From positions 62,001-126,000 of the forward strand of contig NZ_LQPM01000009.1 in NCBI RefSeq assembly GCF_002101815.1: a stretch of DNA of 64,000 bases, read 5' to 3'. The position numbers and the translations under genes are program-made. Every line of letters begins with the position of its first letter. Position 1 is the first letter of the stretch. The DNA is from Mycobacterium paraense (GTDB lineage Bacteria; Actinomycetota; Actinomycetes; Mycobacteriales; Mycobacteriaceae). This document shows, one piece after another, positions 22,420 through 30,257 of the stretch. A model generated the notes under the pieces. It saw nothing but the letters and a program-made list of their open reading frames with translations. It searched no databases and was not told the origin of the DNA.

Positions 22420-23537
22420 GATGTCAACCCCCACCTTTTGGCGATCAGTTCGTGCGAGCGCAACCGGTCAGCGTGCCCGTGAGTGACCGAGGTGATGACG
22501 AGTTCGTCGGCGCACGTCGCGCGTTGCAGGTTCTCCAACCGCTCGGCGACCTCGTCGGGGTTGCCGACGAATTGCGTTGCCACCCGGTCGATCACGACCT
22601 CCAGCTGCTCGTCGGTCAGTGGGGCGCACTCGTCGGGGTCGGGGTAGGGAACGGCGCCGCCGCCGGCCCGGATCGAATACACCCAATGCCCGTAGCTGGA
22701 CGCCAGGTGCTTCGCGGTGGCGGAGTCGTCGGCGACCACGACGTCGGCGGACACCACCACGTACGGCCGCGGCAGCGCCGGCGACGGGACGAACGCGTCG
22801 CGGTAGGCGTCGATGGCGTCCAGGGCCGTCGCCGGGGTGAGGTGGTAGCTGGCCACGAACGGCAGCCCCCGCGCGCCGGCGACCTGGGCGCTGCGGCCCT
22901 TGCTGCTGCCGAAGATCCACGGCGTCAGCGCGGCGCCTTCCCCCGGCACGGCATGCACGTCGAAGCCGTCGACCTCGTAGGTTCCGGCGAGCATCGCCAT
23001 GATGTCCCCGAGCTGCTCTTCGAAGTCGGGCGCGACGGCCTCGGGTTGCTGCAGGATCGCCTGGGTCGCCTGCACGCGGCCGCTGCCCAGCAGCTTGCGC
23101 AGATCGAACGGCGGCGGGATGACCACGCCGTTCACCTCGCGCCACTCGCGCGACGGTTCGGGTCTGGGGGGTCGCGGGGATCGCGGCTTGGTGATCCGCC
23201 GCTGCGCCGAGCGGCCCAGGCCGAGGTCGATGCGGCCCGGATAGAACGCGTCGAGCATGCCGAAGCTTTCGACCACCGCGGCGGCCGTGGTGTGACTGAG
23301 CTGCACGGCCGCCGAGCCCACGCGAATCGTGTTGGTGGCGGCCGCGATTTGTCCGATCAGCACGGCCGGTGCCGCGCTGGCGACCGCGACGAAGTGATGC
23401 TCGGCGATCCAGAACCGGCGATAACCCCACCGCTCGGCGTGCTGGGCGAGCTCGATGGTGTTGCGCAACGCCGTCGCCACGTCGCCGCCCGAGCTGATCG
23501 GCGCCAGGTCCAGGATCGACAGCGGCACCGGGGTCAT
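22416..23537 (-). CDS. LLM-class flavin-dependent oxidoreductase (MsnO8-like)
   Basis: Luciferase-like monooxygenase of 373 residues with LSILDLAPISSGG at the start, AERWGYRRFWIAEHHF (about residues 34-49), VGSAAVQLSHTTAAAVVESF, and DAFYPGRIDLGLGRS. This pattern fits the MsnO8-like subgroup, whose substrates are mostly unknown. The start overlaps the stop of the third flavoenzyme (ATGA), and its stop overlaps the NtaA-type gene in the same way, so all three are made in step. No flavin reductase lies in the operon, so reduced FMN or F420 must come from elsewhere. Confidence 0.87.
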   Translation of the reverse strand: MTPVPLSILDLAPISSGGDVATALRNTIELAQHAERWGYRRFWIAEHHFVAVASAAPAVLIGQIAAATNTIRVGSAAVQLSHTTAAAVVESFGMLDAFYPGRIDLGLGRSAQRRITKPRSPRPPRPEPSREWREVNGVVIPPPFDLRKLLGSGRVQATQAILQQPEAVAPDFEEQLGDIMAMLAGTYEVDGFDVHAVPGEGAALTPWIFGSSKGRSAQVAGARGLPFVASYHLTPATALDAIDAYRDAFVPSPALPRPYVVVSADVVVADDSATAKHLASSYGHWVYSIRAGGGAVPYPDPDECAPLTDEQLEVVIDRVATQFVGNPDEVAERLENLQRATCADELVITSVTHGHADRLRSHELIAKRWGLTS

Positions 23538-24631
23538 CGGCGCACCGCCGCGTAGCGGTTGGGCGCCACGGGCAGGCCCAGGCGGGCGCGCAGGGTTTCG
23601 CCCGGCCGGTAGGCGGTGCGGAAGCGGCCGGCTCGCTGCAGTAGCGGCACCACCTCGTCGACGATCACCGGCAGGTCGGCGGCGTTGACGGCCGGCCGCA
23701 GCCGCACCCCGTCGACGCCCAGCCGCTGCCAGCCCACCACCATGTCCACCAATTCCGCTGCGCTGCCGGTGAAGACGAGGGCATCGGAGGAGAAGTCGTC
23801 CTCGCCGCGGAACGAAACGACCACGTCGGCAAGGACTTTCAGGTGGGCGCCGCCCGCGGCGCGCACCTCGTCGAGGATGCTTCGCACCGACGCGTCGTCG
23901 GTGGGCGTGATGAACACCACGTCGGCGCCGGCCGCGGCGAACTCATAGGCGGGCCCGACGTGCGCCAGCGCGGCCACCACCGGCTGGCCCTGCGGCGGTC
24001 GCGGCGTGATCGACGGCCCCTTGACGGAGAAGAACTTTCCGGCGAAGTCGATGTAGTGCAGCTTGTCGACGTCGACGTACCGGCCGGTGGTCACGTCGCG
24101 GATGATCGCGTCGTCCTCCCAGCTGTCCCACAACCGGCGCACCACGTCGACGTACTCGACGGCCTCGTCGAACAGCGGAGCCCCGGAGACGTCGCGGCGG
24201 CCGAACAGGGCCGCCTCGTGCGAGGTGGCGCTCACCCGCGGCTGCCAGCCCGCCCGGCCGTGCGACACGAAGTCAAGGGTCGCAATGGATTTGGAGACGT
24301 GAAAGGGCTCGGTGTGGGTCACCGTGGCCACCGGGATCAGCCCGATGTGTCGCGTCGCGGGGGCGATGCGGGCCGCGACCAGGACGGCGTCGGCGCGGCC
24401 GGTCAGCCGGTCAGGATGAATCCGGGAGCTCCGCCCGATCTGGGGCATCAAGGAGTCGTCGATGGTGAGGAAGTCCAGCAGCCCGCGCTCGGCGGTGGCC
24501 GCCAGCTCCGCCCAGTAGCGGCCGTCGAGCACCGACGGCGTGTGGGGATGCGACGCCAGGGTCGGCCGCCACGCGTGCGGGTGCCAGCCGTAGCCGTCGA
24601 GCGCGACGCCCAGGTGGAGCTGACCGGTCAT
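23534..24631 (-). CDS. LLM-class flavin-dependent oxidoreductase
   Basis: Third luciferase-family enzyme of the operon, 365 residues. It carries GRYWAELAATAERGLLDFLTID, IGLIPVATVTHTEPFHVSK, IATLDFVSHGRAGWQPRVS and a C-terminal VVPLLQRAGRFRTAYRPGETLRARLGLP tail. The tail resembles that of the NtaA-type gene (LRDHLGLNE), so these two are related. The ATG at 24631 overlaps the GNAT stop as ATGA; an ATG nine bases upstream is possible. Substrate unknown; desulfurisation or oxidation of a small hydrophobic compound is an inference from the family. Confidence 0.86.
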   Translation of the reverse strand: MTGQLHLGVALDGYGWHPHAWRPTLASHPHTPSVLDGRYWAELAATAERGLLDFLTIDDSLMPQIGRSSRIHPDRLTGRADAVLVAARIAPATRHIGLIPVATVTHTEPFHVSKSIATLDFVSHGRAGWQPRVSATSHEAALFGRRDVSGAPLFDEAVEYVDVVRRLWDSWEDDAIIRDVTTGRYVDVDKLHYIDFAGKFFSVKGPSITPRPPQGQPVVAALAHVGPAYEFAAAGADVVFITPTDDASVRSILDEVRAAGGAHLKVLADVVVSFRGEDDFSSDALVFTGSAAELVDMVVGWQRLGVDGVRLRPAVNAADLPVIVDEVVPLLQRAGRFRTAYRPGETLRARLGLPVAPNRYAAVRR

Positions 24632-25119
24632 GGCAGCCACTTTTCGAAGGCGATCGGCCGGAACGGCCCCCAGTCCGGCAGCGGCTCGGCGGGGGCGATG
24701 CGGGCGTAACCCGTCGCGTCGTACAGCGCCTCGGCCTCGGGCTGGCGGTTGCCGGTGATCAGGTACAGCCGCCGGTAACCCCGCGCGGCGGTCTCGGCCT
24801 CCAGCGCCGCCAGCAGCGCCCGCGCGTACCCGCGGCGGCGGTGGGCGCTGTCGGTCCAGACCCGCTTGAGCTCGGCGGTCTGGGCGTCGAAGCGCCGGAA
24901 CGCCCCGCCGGTGACCGCCACGCCGTCCACCACGCCGATGAGCAGGCCGCCGTCGGGCGGCGCCAGCTCGTCCGCCGGCACCGGCAGCCAGGCCAGGTGC
25001 GCGTCCGGCGTGCCGCCGTACCGCTGCGCGTACTCGACGGCCAGCTCGGCGAGCAGCGGCTGCGCGAGCGGGTCGTCGTGGGTGGCCGCGACGAATTCGA
25101 GCTCGATTTCCGTCATCAC
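24628..25119 (-). CDS. GNAT-family N-acetyltransferase
   Basis: Acetyltransferase of 163 residues. The acetyl-CoA motif is clear: AELKRVWTDSAHRRRGYARALLAALEAE (motif A, about residues 83-110) with the R-X-X-G-Y/X-G/A turn, followed by YLITGNRQPEAEALYDATGY (motif B). Two adjacent ATGs (25119, 25116) can start it. It lies 7-10 bases after the methyltransferase stop and overlaps the next flavoenzyme by four bases. In a monooxygenase operon it may acetylate a substrate or product to detoxify or activate it; this is an inference. Related proteins also modify antibiotics or amines. Confidence 0.86.
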   Translation of the reverse strand: MMTEIELEFVAATHDDPLAQPLLAELAVEYAQRYGGTPDAHLAWLPVPADELAPPDGGLLIGVVDGVAVTGGAFRRFDAQTAELKRVWTDSAHRRRGYARALLAALEAETAARGYRRLYLITGNRQPEAEALYDATGYARIAPAEPLPDWGPFRPIAFEKWLP

Positions 25120-25126
25120 CTAACGT

Positions 25127-26047
25127 CTAACGCTCGTTGCCGGGAAGCATTCCGGGCCGAAACGCCGTGACATACCGCGGGACCAGCTCCACGTCCTCCG
25201 GGCGGCCACGCCACAAATCGGCCAAACCGAGGGCGGTGAACAATTCGACGACGTTCCGCTCGGCGGTGTCCCAGCCGTGCGCGGCCAGATACTCGGGGAC
25301 GTAACGGTATTCGCCCGGGTACATCAGGCTGGCCAGGTCGACGTCCAGGCCGTGCCGGCGCCAGGAGTCGACGAACGCCTGCCGCGCCGCCTGCCGCGCC
25401 GGCGTCCAGGCGGCCATGTGGTCCGCCGTGAAGCGGCTGCCGGCCGCGCTCACCCGGGTGATGTCTTGCAACAGCCGGTGCTGGGCGTCGGGTGGCAGGT
25501 AGCCGACGAGCAGCTGCTCGGCGATCCACACCGTGGGCGCGGCGGCGTCGAAGCCGGCCCGGCGCAGCGCGGCCGGCCAATCCTGGCGCAGGTCGACGCC
25601 GACCGCGCGGCGATGCGCCGTCGGGCTGGCGTCGAGCCCCCGCAGCACGTCTGCTTTGAAGTCGAGGACCTCGGGCCGGTCGATCTCGTACACCGTCGTC
25701 CCCCGCGGCCACCACAGCCGGTAGGGCCGAGTGTCCAGACCCGAGCCCAGGATCACCACCTGGCGGATGCCCGCCCTGCCGGCGTCGGCGAGAAATTCGT
25801 CGGAGAACTTGCCGTAGGCCGCCTGTACGTAGATGAGCCCGGTCGCGACCGGGTTGCCCCCGCCGTCCGCGGCATATCGCTCGTCGTCGATCACCCGGGT
25901 GAAATAGTCCACCCCCGCGGCGCGCACCAACCGCTCCGCGAAGGGGTCGTCGAGGAGCCCCTTGTTGGTGGCGACGGCCCGGACGACCGCGTCGAAAGTG
26001 GTGGCCAAACCCTGGCCGGCGGCGGGATTCCAGCGGGCGCCTGGCAT
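25127..26047 (-). CDS. SAM-dependent methyltransferase (mycobacterial LCM family)
   Basis: Methyltransferase of 306 residues from the leucine-carboxyl-methyltransferase-like family that is expanded in mycobacteria. Visible features: FDAVVRAVATNKGLLDDPFAERLVRAAG near the N terminus, the SAM-binding VVILGSGLDTRPYRLWWP (about residues 101-118), TVYEIDRPEVLDFK, and WIAEQLLVGYLPPDA. Substrates of this family are largely unknown; small-molecule or lipid O-methylation is usual. I chose the ATG at 26047 because the sequence then begins like its relatives. It lies between DUF3054 (17 bases) and GNAT (7 bases) in one operon. Confidence 0.88.
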   Translation of the reverse strand: MPGARWNPAAGQGLATTFDAVVRAVATNKGLLDDPFAERLVRAAGVDYFTRVIDDERYAADGGGNPVATGLIYVQAAYGKFSDEFLADAGRAGIRQVVILGSGLDTRPYRLWWPRGTTVYEIDRPEVLDFKADVLRGLDASPTAHRRAVGVDLRQDWPAALRRAGFDAAAPTVWIAEQLLVGYLPPDAQHRLLQDITRVSAAGSRFTADHMAAWTPARQAARQAFVDSWRRHGLDVDLASLMYPGEYRYVPEYLAAHGWDTAERNVVELFTALGLADLWRGRPEDVELVPRYVTAFRPGMLPGNER

Positions 26048-26064
26048 GGTCTTCTCGGGACTGC

Positions 26065-26436
26065 TCAGCGGTCGGCGCGGCGCCGGACGGCCAGTTCGGC
26101 GACCGCCCGCCACCCGAGCAACAGGACCGCCGTGACCGACGCGGCGACCACCACGAAACTCGCCGCCACGCCCGCCGAGCTGGCCTTGCGCAACAGCATG
26201 CCGACCGCGACGGTGCACACCCAGACGATCACCCCGGTGGGGGCCACCGCGGTGGGCCGCCGCCAGCCGCGCGACACCAGCCACCCGACGGCCGTCCCGG
26301 ACAGGAACGGCCAGGCCGTCGTCGCGACGCCGCCGAGGTTGAGCCCTTCGTCGTGGCTGCGGCGCCCGATGGCGCAGAACACCAGCACCGCGATGACGTC
26401 CACAGCGAGCCAGGCCAGCCCGCGGAGCCGAAGCAT
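26065..26436 (-). CDS. DUF3054 membrane protein
   Basis: Small integral membrane protein of 123 residues with about four hydrophobic segments. The family motif FCAIGRRSHDEGLNL occupies residues 20-34, and TAWPFLSGTAVGWLVSRGW follows. It matches the size and place of Rv0401 in M. tuberculosis (from memory), next to fadE7. Function unknown. Here it is the first gene of a six-gene transcript leading into the methyltransferase, GNAT and flavoenzyme genes, which M. tuberculosis lacks at this place. The 69 bases to the divergent short-chain dehydrogenase hold both promoters. Confidence 0.86.
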   Translation of the reverse strand: MLRLRGLAWLAVDVIAVLVFCAIGRRSHDEGLNLGGVATTAWPFLSGTAVGWLVSRGWRRPTAVAPTGVIVWVCTVAVGMLLRKASSAGVAASFVVVAASVTAVLLLGWRAVAELAVRRRADR

Positions 26437-26505
26437 GCCGCGAGACTACCGGGCGAGCTGGGCATCCTTGACCCCGCGGGCGCGGTGAACCTAAATTCGG
26501 CACCG

Positions 26506-27246
26506 ATGAATACCCGGGGCAGGCTCGCGGTCGTGACCGGCGCCGGGTCGGGCATCGGCAGGGCGGTGGCCCTGGCGTTCGCGGCGCAGGGCGACCGGGT
26601 CGTCGCCGCCGACATCGACGAGGCGGCCGCGCAGGCCACCGCCGACGCGGCGCCCGGGCTGATCACCGCGCTGCCGGTCGACGTCGCCGACCCAGCCCGG
26701 GTCGAGGTCTTGCGCGACAGGACCCATGCCGAGGTCGGCGTGCCCAGCATCGTGGTCAACGCCGCCGGGTGGGACCGCACCGACCAATTCCTCAATGCCA
26801 CACCGGAATTCGCGGCCAAGGTGGTGGCCATCAACTACCTCGGCCCGGTGCACGTCTGCAGCGCGTTCCTGCCGGGCATGATCGACGCGCAGGCGGGCGG
26901 CCGGGTCGTCAACCTGGCCAGCGACGCCGGCCGCGTCGGCAGCGCGGGCGAGACCGTCTACGCCGGCGCCAAGGGCGGCGTCATCGCGCTGACCAAGTCG
27001 CTGGCCCGCGAAATGGCCCGCCACCAGATCACGGTGAACTGCGTGTGCCCGGGCCCCACCGACACGCCGCTGTTCCACGCGCAACCGGAAAAACTGAAAG
27101 AAGCGCTGGTCAAGGCGATCCCGTTTCGCCGGCTGGCGCGGCCCGAGGAGGTCGCCGCGCCGGTGCTGTTCTTCGCGTCCGACGCCGCGTCGTTCATCAC
27201 CGGACAGGTGATCAGTGTGAGCGGCGGCCTAACGATGGCAGGCTGA
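26506..27246 (+). CDS. Short-chain dehydrogenase/reductase
   Basis: Classical SDR of 246 residues. The cofactor motif TGAGSGIG is at about 10-17, followed by VVAADID (the aspartate favours NAD), NAAG near residue 86, and the catalytic tyrosine-lysine pair in VYAGAKGG, with the usual upstream serine in NLASDAG. The C-terminal ASFITGQVISVSGGLTMAG is typical of FabG-like dehydrogenases. A TAAATT -10 box at 26492-26497 lies eight bases before the ATG, so the mRNA is probably nearly leaderless. fadE7 begins five bases after its stop. The two may work on the same acyl-CoA route, for example hydroxyacyl-CoA oxidation. Confidence 0.88.
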   Translation: MNTRGRLAVVTGAGSGIGRAVALAFAAQGDRVVAADIDEAAAQATADAAPGLITALPVDVADPARVEVLRDRTHAEVGVPSIVVNAAGWDRTDQFLNATPEFAAKVVAINYLGPVHVCSAFLPGMIDAQAGGRVVNLASDAGRVGSAGETVYAGAKGGVIALTKSLAREMARHQITVNCVCPGPTDTPLFHAQPEKLKEALVKAIPFRRLARPEEVAAPVLFFASDAASFITGQVISVSGGLTMAG

Positions 27247-27251
27247 CTCCT

Positions 27252-28436
27252 ATGAGCACCGATGCGCCCCCCGCCTTTGACCGCGACGATCCCCTGGGGC
27301 TGGACGCTTCCCTGTCCGGCGACGAGCTCGCGGTGCGCGACACCGTGCGGAAGTTCTGCGCCGAGCACGTCCTGCCGTACATCGGGGAATGGTTCGAGAT
27401 CGGCGACCTCCCGGTGCGCCAGCTCGCCAAGCAGTTCGGCGAGCTCGGCCTGCTCGGCATGCACCTGCACGGCTACGGCTGCGGCGGGGCCTCCGCGGTG
27501 CACTACGGCCTGGCCTGCACCGAGCTCGAGGCCGCCGACTCCGGCATTCGGTCGATGGTGTCCGTGCAGGGGTCGCTGGCGATGTTCGCCATCTGGAAGT
27601 TCGGCTCGGAGGAGCAGAAGCAGCAGTGGCTGCCCGGCATGGCCGCCGGCGAACTGCTGGGCTGCTTCGGGCTGACCGAACCCGACGTGGGGAGCGACCC
27701 GGCCGCGATGAAAACGCGGGCGCGACAGGACGGCTCGGATTGGGTGCTCAACGGCCGCAAGTTGTGGATCACCAACGGTTCGGTCGCCGACGTGGCGATC
27801 GTGTGGGCGGCCACCGACGACGGGATCCGCGGCTTCATCGTTCCGGCCAAGACTCCCGGCTTCGCCGCGAACACCATTCACCACAAGCTGTCGCTGCGTG
27901 CCTCGATCACCAGCGAGCTGGTGCTCGACGACGTGCGGGTGCCCGCCGACGCGATGCTGCCCGAGGCGCGGGGGTTGCGGGGTCCGCTGTCCTGCCTGTC
28001 GGAGGCGCGCTACGGCATCATCTGGGGGTCGATGGGGGCGGCGCGCTCGGCGTGGCAGGCCGCGCTCGACTACGCCATGCAGCGCACCCAGTTCGGCCGG
28101 CCCATCGCCGGGTTCCAGCTGACGCAGGCCAAACTCGTCGACATGGCCGTCGAGCTGCACAAGGGGCAGCTGCTGTCGCTGCACCTCGGTCGCCTCAAGG
28201 ACGGCGTCGGGCTGCGCCCCGAGCAGGTCAGCTTCGGCAAGCTCAACAACACCCGCGAGGCGATCAAGATCTGCCGGACGGCCCGAACCATCTTGGGCGG
28301 CAACGGGATATCGCTGGAATACCCCGTCATCCGGCACATGGTCAACCTGGAGTCGGTGCTGACCTACGAGGGCACGCCGGAGATGCACCAGCTCGTGCTC
28401 GGCCAGGCGTTCACCGGCAGCGACGCGTTCCGCTGA
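27252..28436 (+). CDS. fadE7: Acyl-CoA dehydrogenase FadE7 (glutaryl-CoA dehydrogenase-like)
   Basis: FAD-dependent acyl-CoA dehydrogenase of 394 residues, matching Rv0400c in length and position. The pattern is that of the glutaryl-CoA dehydrogenase branch: CFGLTEPDVGSDPAAMKT, LNGRKLWITNGSVAD, ARYGIIWGSMGAA, QRTQFGRPIAGFQLTQ and the catalytic glutamate in LTYEGTPEMHQLVLGQA near residue 370. Glutaryl-CoA oxidation is thus a reasonable guess, but the substrate is unproven. It follows the SDR gene by five bases and is followed after nine bases by a secreted-protein gene. lpqK, which follows fadE7 in M. tuberculosis (from memory), is absent here. Confidence 0.9.
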   Translation: MSTDAPPAFDRDDPLGLDASLSGDELAVRDTVRKFCAEHVLPYIGEWFEIGDLPVRQLAKQFGELGLLGMHLHGYGCGGASAVHYGLACTELEAADSGIRSMVSVQGSLAMFAIWKFGSEEQKQQWLPGMAAGELLGCFGLTEPDVGSDPAAMKTRARQDGSDWVLNGRKLWITNGSVADVAIVWAATDDGIRGFIVPAKTPGFAANTIHHKLSLRASITSELVLDDVRVPADAMLPEARGLRGPLSCLSEARYGIIWGSMGAARSAWQAALDYAMQRTQFGRPIAGFQLTQAKLVDMAVELHKGQLLSLHLGRLKDGVGLRPEQVSFGKLNNTREAIKICRTARTILGGNGISLEYPVIRHMVNLESVLTYEGTPEMHQLVLGQAFTGSDAFR

Positions 28437-28445
28437 GGGGAGTCG

Positions 28446-29060
28446 ATGATGAAATCCGTGGCCTATCGGATCGGTGTCCTCGCCGCCGCGTGCGGGCTCC
28501 TGTGCGCGCCCGCGGCGGTCGCCGACCCGGTCACCCTGCCGCCGATGACCTCGGGCGGCGGCGGGCCGATCGTCGGCGGCGGCAACAACTCCGGGATCGC
28601 GCAGCAGCTGACCGGCCTGGGCAATCCGAACGTCCAGGAGGTCGACGGCCCGGACGCGGCCCAGTTCATCAACGCCGCGGCGGCGGTGAGCAACCCGCAG
28701 CTCGCGGCCCCCTTCGGATTGCTCAAGCGGGCATTGGCGTGCCAGACCAACAACGCGGGGTTCGGGGCGCGCGCCTACCGGCGTAACGACGGGCAGTGGG
28801 GAGGAGCGATGCTGGTCGCCGCCAAGAGCGCCACCCCGAACGTCGACGCGCTGACCGCGTGCGCCAAGACCAATTGGCGAAGGCCCACCCTCGGCAGCGA
28901 CACCGCGATGTGCAACAGCGGCTGGACCACGCCCAATTCCTTCGACAGCCGCCGCAGCAACGCCGAGGCCTATTACATCTTCCTCGCCGGCACGGCCGAC
29001 GACTTCTGCACCGCGCTCAACGCCAAATACAAGACCAACGCCGCAGCCTGGCCGTTCTAA
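28446..29060 (+). CDS. Secreted protein, Rv0398c-like
   Basis: Exported protein of 204 residues with a Sec signal peptide (VLAAACGLLCAPAAVADP, cleavage near residue 27). A glycine-rich stretch (GGGGPIVGGGNNSG) follows, then a cysteine-containing C-terminal domain (ALACQTN, LTACAKTNW, AMCNSGW, FCTALN). Position and size agree with the secreted protein Rv0398c. No enzyme motif is visible. Two in-frame ATGs (28446 and 28449) are possible starts. It overlaps the convergent DUF4190 gene by four bases. Confidence 0.83.
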   Translation: MMKSVAYRIGVLAAACGLLCAPAAVADPVTLPPMTSGGGGPIVGGGNNSGIAQQLTGLGNPNVQEVDGPDAAQFINAAAAVSNPQLAAPFGLLKRALACQTNNAGFGARAYRRNDGQWGGAMLVAAKSATPNVDALTACAKTNWRRPTLGSDTAMCNSGWTTPNSFDSRRSNAEAYYIFLAGTADDFCTALNAKYKTNAAAWPF

Positions 29061-29467
29061 ATCGCTTGCACGTGAGCGGTTTTCACCACCACCGCCGGGG
29101 CGCCCGAATCCGTGCTCGGTGAGTGCGGCAGCAGGGCCGCAATGGTCCATATCGCGATGCCGGCGACGAGCACGACGGCGCCGATGACGATGCCGGCGAT
29201 CGCCATGCCGCGGCCCTTCTGGCCGGTTCTCCTGATCTGGGACAGCGCGACAAAGCCGAAGATGATGCCCAGGAAGGCCCCGATGAACATGCAGACCCAG
29301 CCGAACAGGGAGCACACCAACGACGCGACGGCGAAACCGTTGGTGCCGACCATCTGTGGCGGCGGGTACCCGGGCGGCGGCGGGTAACCGTAACCGCCTG
29401 CGGGAGGCGGCGGATAGCCGTAACCGCCCGGTGGCGGGGGTGGGTAGCTAGGCGGTTGTTCCGTCAC
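29057..29467 (-). CDS. DUF4190-type proline-rich membrane protein
   Basis: Protein of about 136 residues. The N terminus is a PYG-rich cytoplasmic tail with repeats of GGYGYPPPP, and two membrane helices follow: FAVASLVCSLFGWVCMFIGAFLGIIF-like near 43-70, and GMAIAGIVIGAVVLVAGIA-like near 85-110. This is the usual DUF4190 layout. The GTG at 29467 has a strong GGAGGAGG ribosome-binding site just upstream, so I prefer it to the ATG at 29482. Function unknown; such tails often mediate protein-protein contacts at the membrane. Confidence 0.8.
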   Translation of the reverse strand: MTEQPPSYPPPPPGGYGYPPPPAGGYGYPPPPGYPPPQMVGTNGFAVASLVCSLFGWVCMFIGAFLGIIFGFVALSQIRRTGQKGRGMAIAGIVIGAVVLVAGIAIWTIAALLPHSPSTDSGAPAVVVKTAHVQAI

Positions 29468-29554
29468 GGCAGCCTCCTCCATCGAGAGGCAACACTCTAC
29501 TCCCGTTTCGCCTGGTGAAGGGGCATTCGATCGGCCGCGCAGGCGCCCTTCGGC

Positions 29555-29845
29555 TCAGCCGTCGATGTGCGTCGGCGGGTCGGCCAACCCCGGATCGCCG
29601 GGGCGCTGGTCGGGGCCCATCACGTCGCAGCGCCGTTCGGGCACCAGGTAGGAGCTGGCCCCGTGCGGAACCAACTGGGGGGCCGCCACGCAGCGTTGCC
29701 AGGTCCCGTCGGGCTGGACGGGTCCATCGCACTTGCTGAGCACCGGCCCGCCGTAGAGGCAGCCGGCACCGGCAGGCGGCGCCGCGGCGATCAGTCCCGA
29801 GGCCACCAGCATGGCGGCCAACCCTCCGACGATGCTGCGCCTCAT
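29555..29845 (-). CDS. Small secreted cysteine-containing protein
   Basis: Exported protein of 96 residues. The signal peptide is IVGGLAAMLVASGLIAAAPPAGAG (cleavage near residue 28). The mature part contains GCLYGGPVLSKCDGP and DGTWQRCVAAPQ, with four cysteines in total including ERRCD. The CDGPVQPDGTWQRC pattern recurs in small mycobacterial secreted proteins as far as I recall. Function unknown. It stands alone on the minus strand with 87 bases to the DUF4190 start. Confidence 0.72.
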   Translation of the reverse strand: MRRSIVGGLAAMLVASGLIAAAPPAGAGCLYGGPVLSKCDGPVQPDGTWQRCVAAPQLVPHGASSYLVPERRCDVMGPDQRPGDPGLADPPTHIDG

Positions 29846-29955
29846 GGTTGCCTCCCGTGACGTCGCCGCTGGGGCCTCGCCACGACGCTACCGCTTCCGC
29901 GGCCCTGTGATCCAGGTCACCGTGAGGCGCCCGCCGGGGCTAGCATGGATCTGTT

Positions 29956-30207
29956 ATGAGGGCGGTCGTTATCGCGGTCTGCTCCGCGATCGTGTCGGTG
30001 TTGCTCAGCGTCCCGACGGTGGCGCACGCGGATCCGTGCGTCAACGGCACCGTCCGGCCCGGTCCGGGCGCCGCCGTCCTGTTGTGCCAGGACCGCGGGT
30101 GGTTGTTGGTCATCCCGAAGGGCGCCGGCGGTTACGGCCCGGATCAGCCGCTGCCGCAGACCTGTGCGACGTTCGCGGACAAGTACATGTGCCCGACCGC
30201 AGGGTGA
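29956..30207 (+). CDS. Small secreted protein
   Basis: Exported protein of 83 residues. The signal peptide runs to about residue 26 (VAHADP). The mature chain of about 57 residues has four cysteines (DPCVNG, LLCQDRG, QTCATF, YMCPT), which would allow two disulfides. It diverges from the previous small secreted gene across 110 bases. No known function. ndhA starts 50 bases downstream on the same strand, so co-transcription is possible. Confidence 0.7.
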   Translation: MRAVVIAVCSAIVSVLLSVPTVAHADPCVNGTVRPGPGAAVLLCQDRGWLLVIPKGAGGYGPDQPLPQTCATFADKYMCPTAG

Positions 30208-30257
30208 GGCGCGCGCTGCCCGAATCACGCTGCGCCTGACAACATAGGCTGGAGAGC

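Noticed and set aside
26958..29315. Open frame of about 785 codons antisense to fadE7 and neighbours
   Set aside because: Low-complexity composition, and the opposite strand has intact conserved enzymes.
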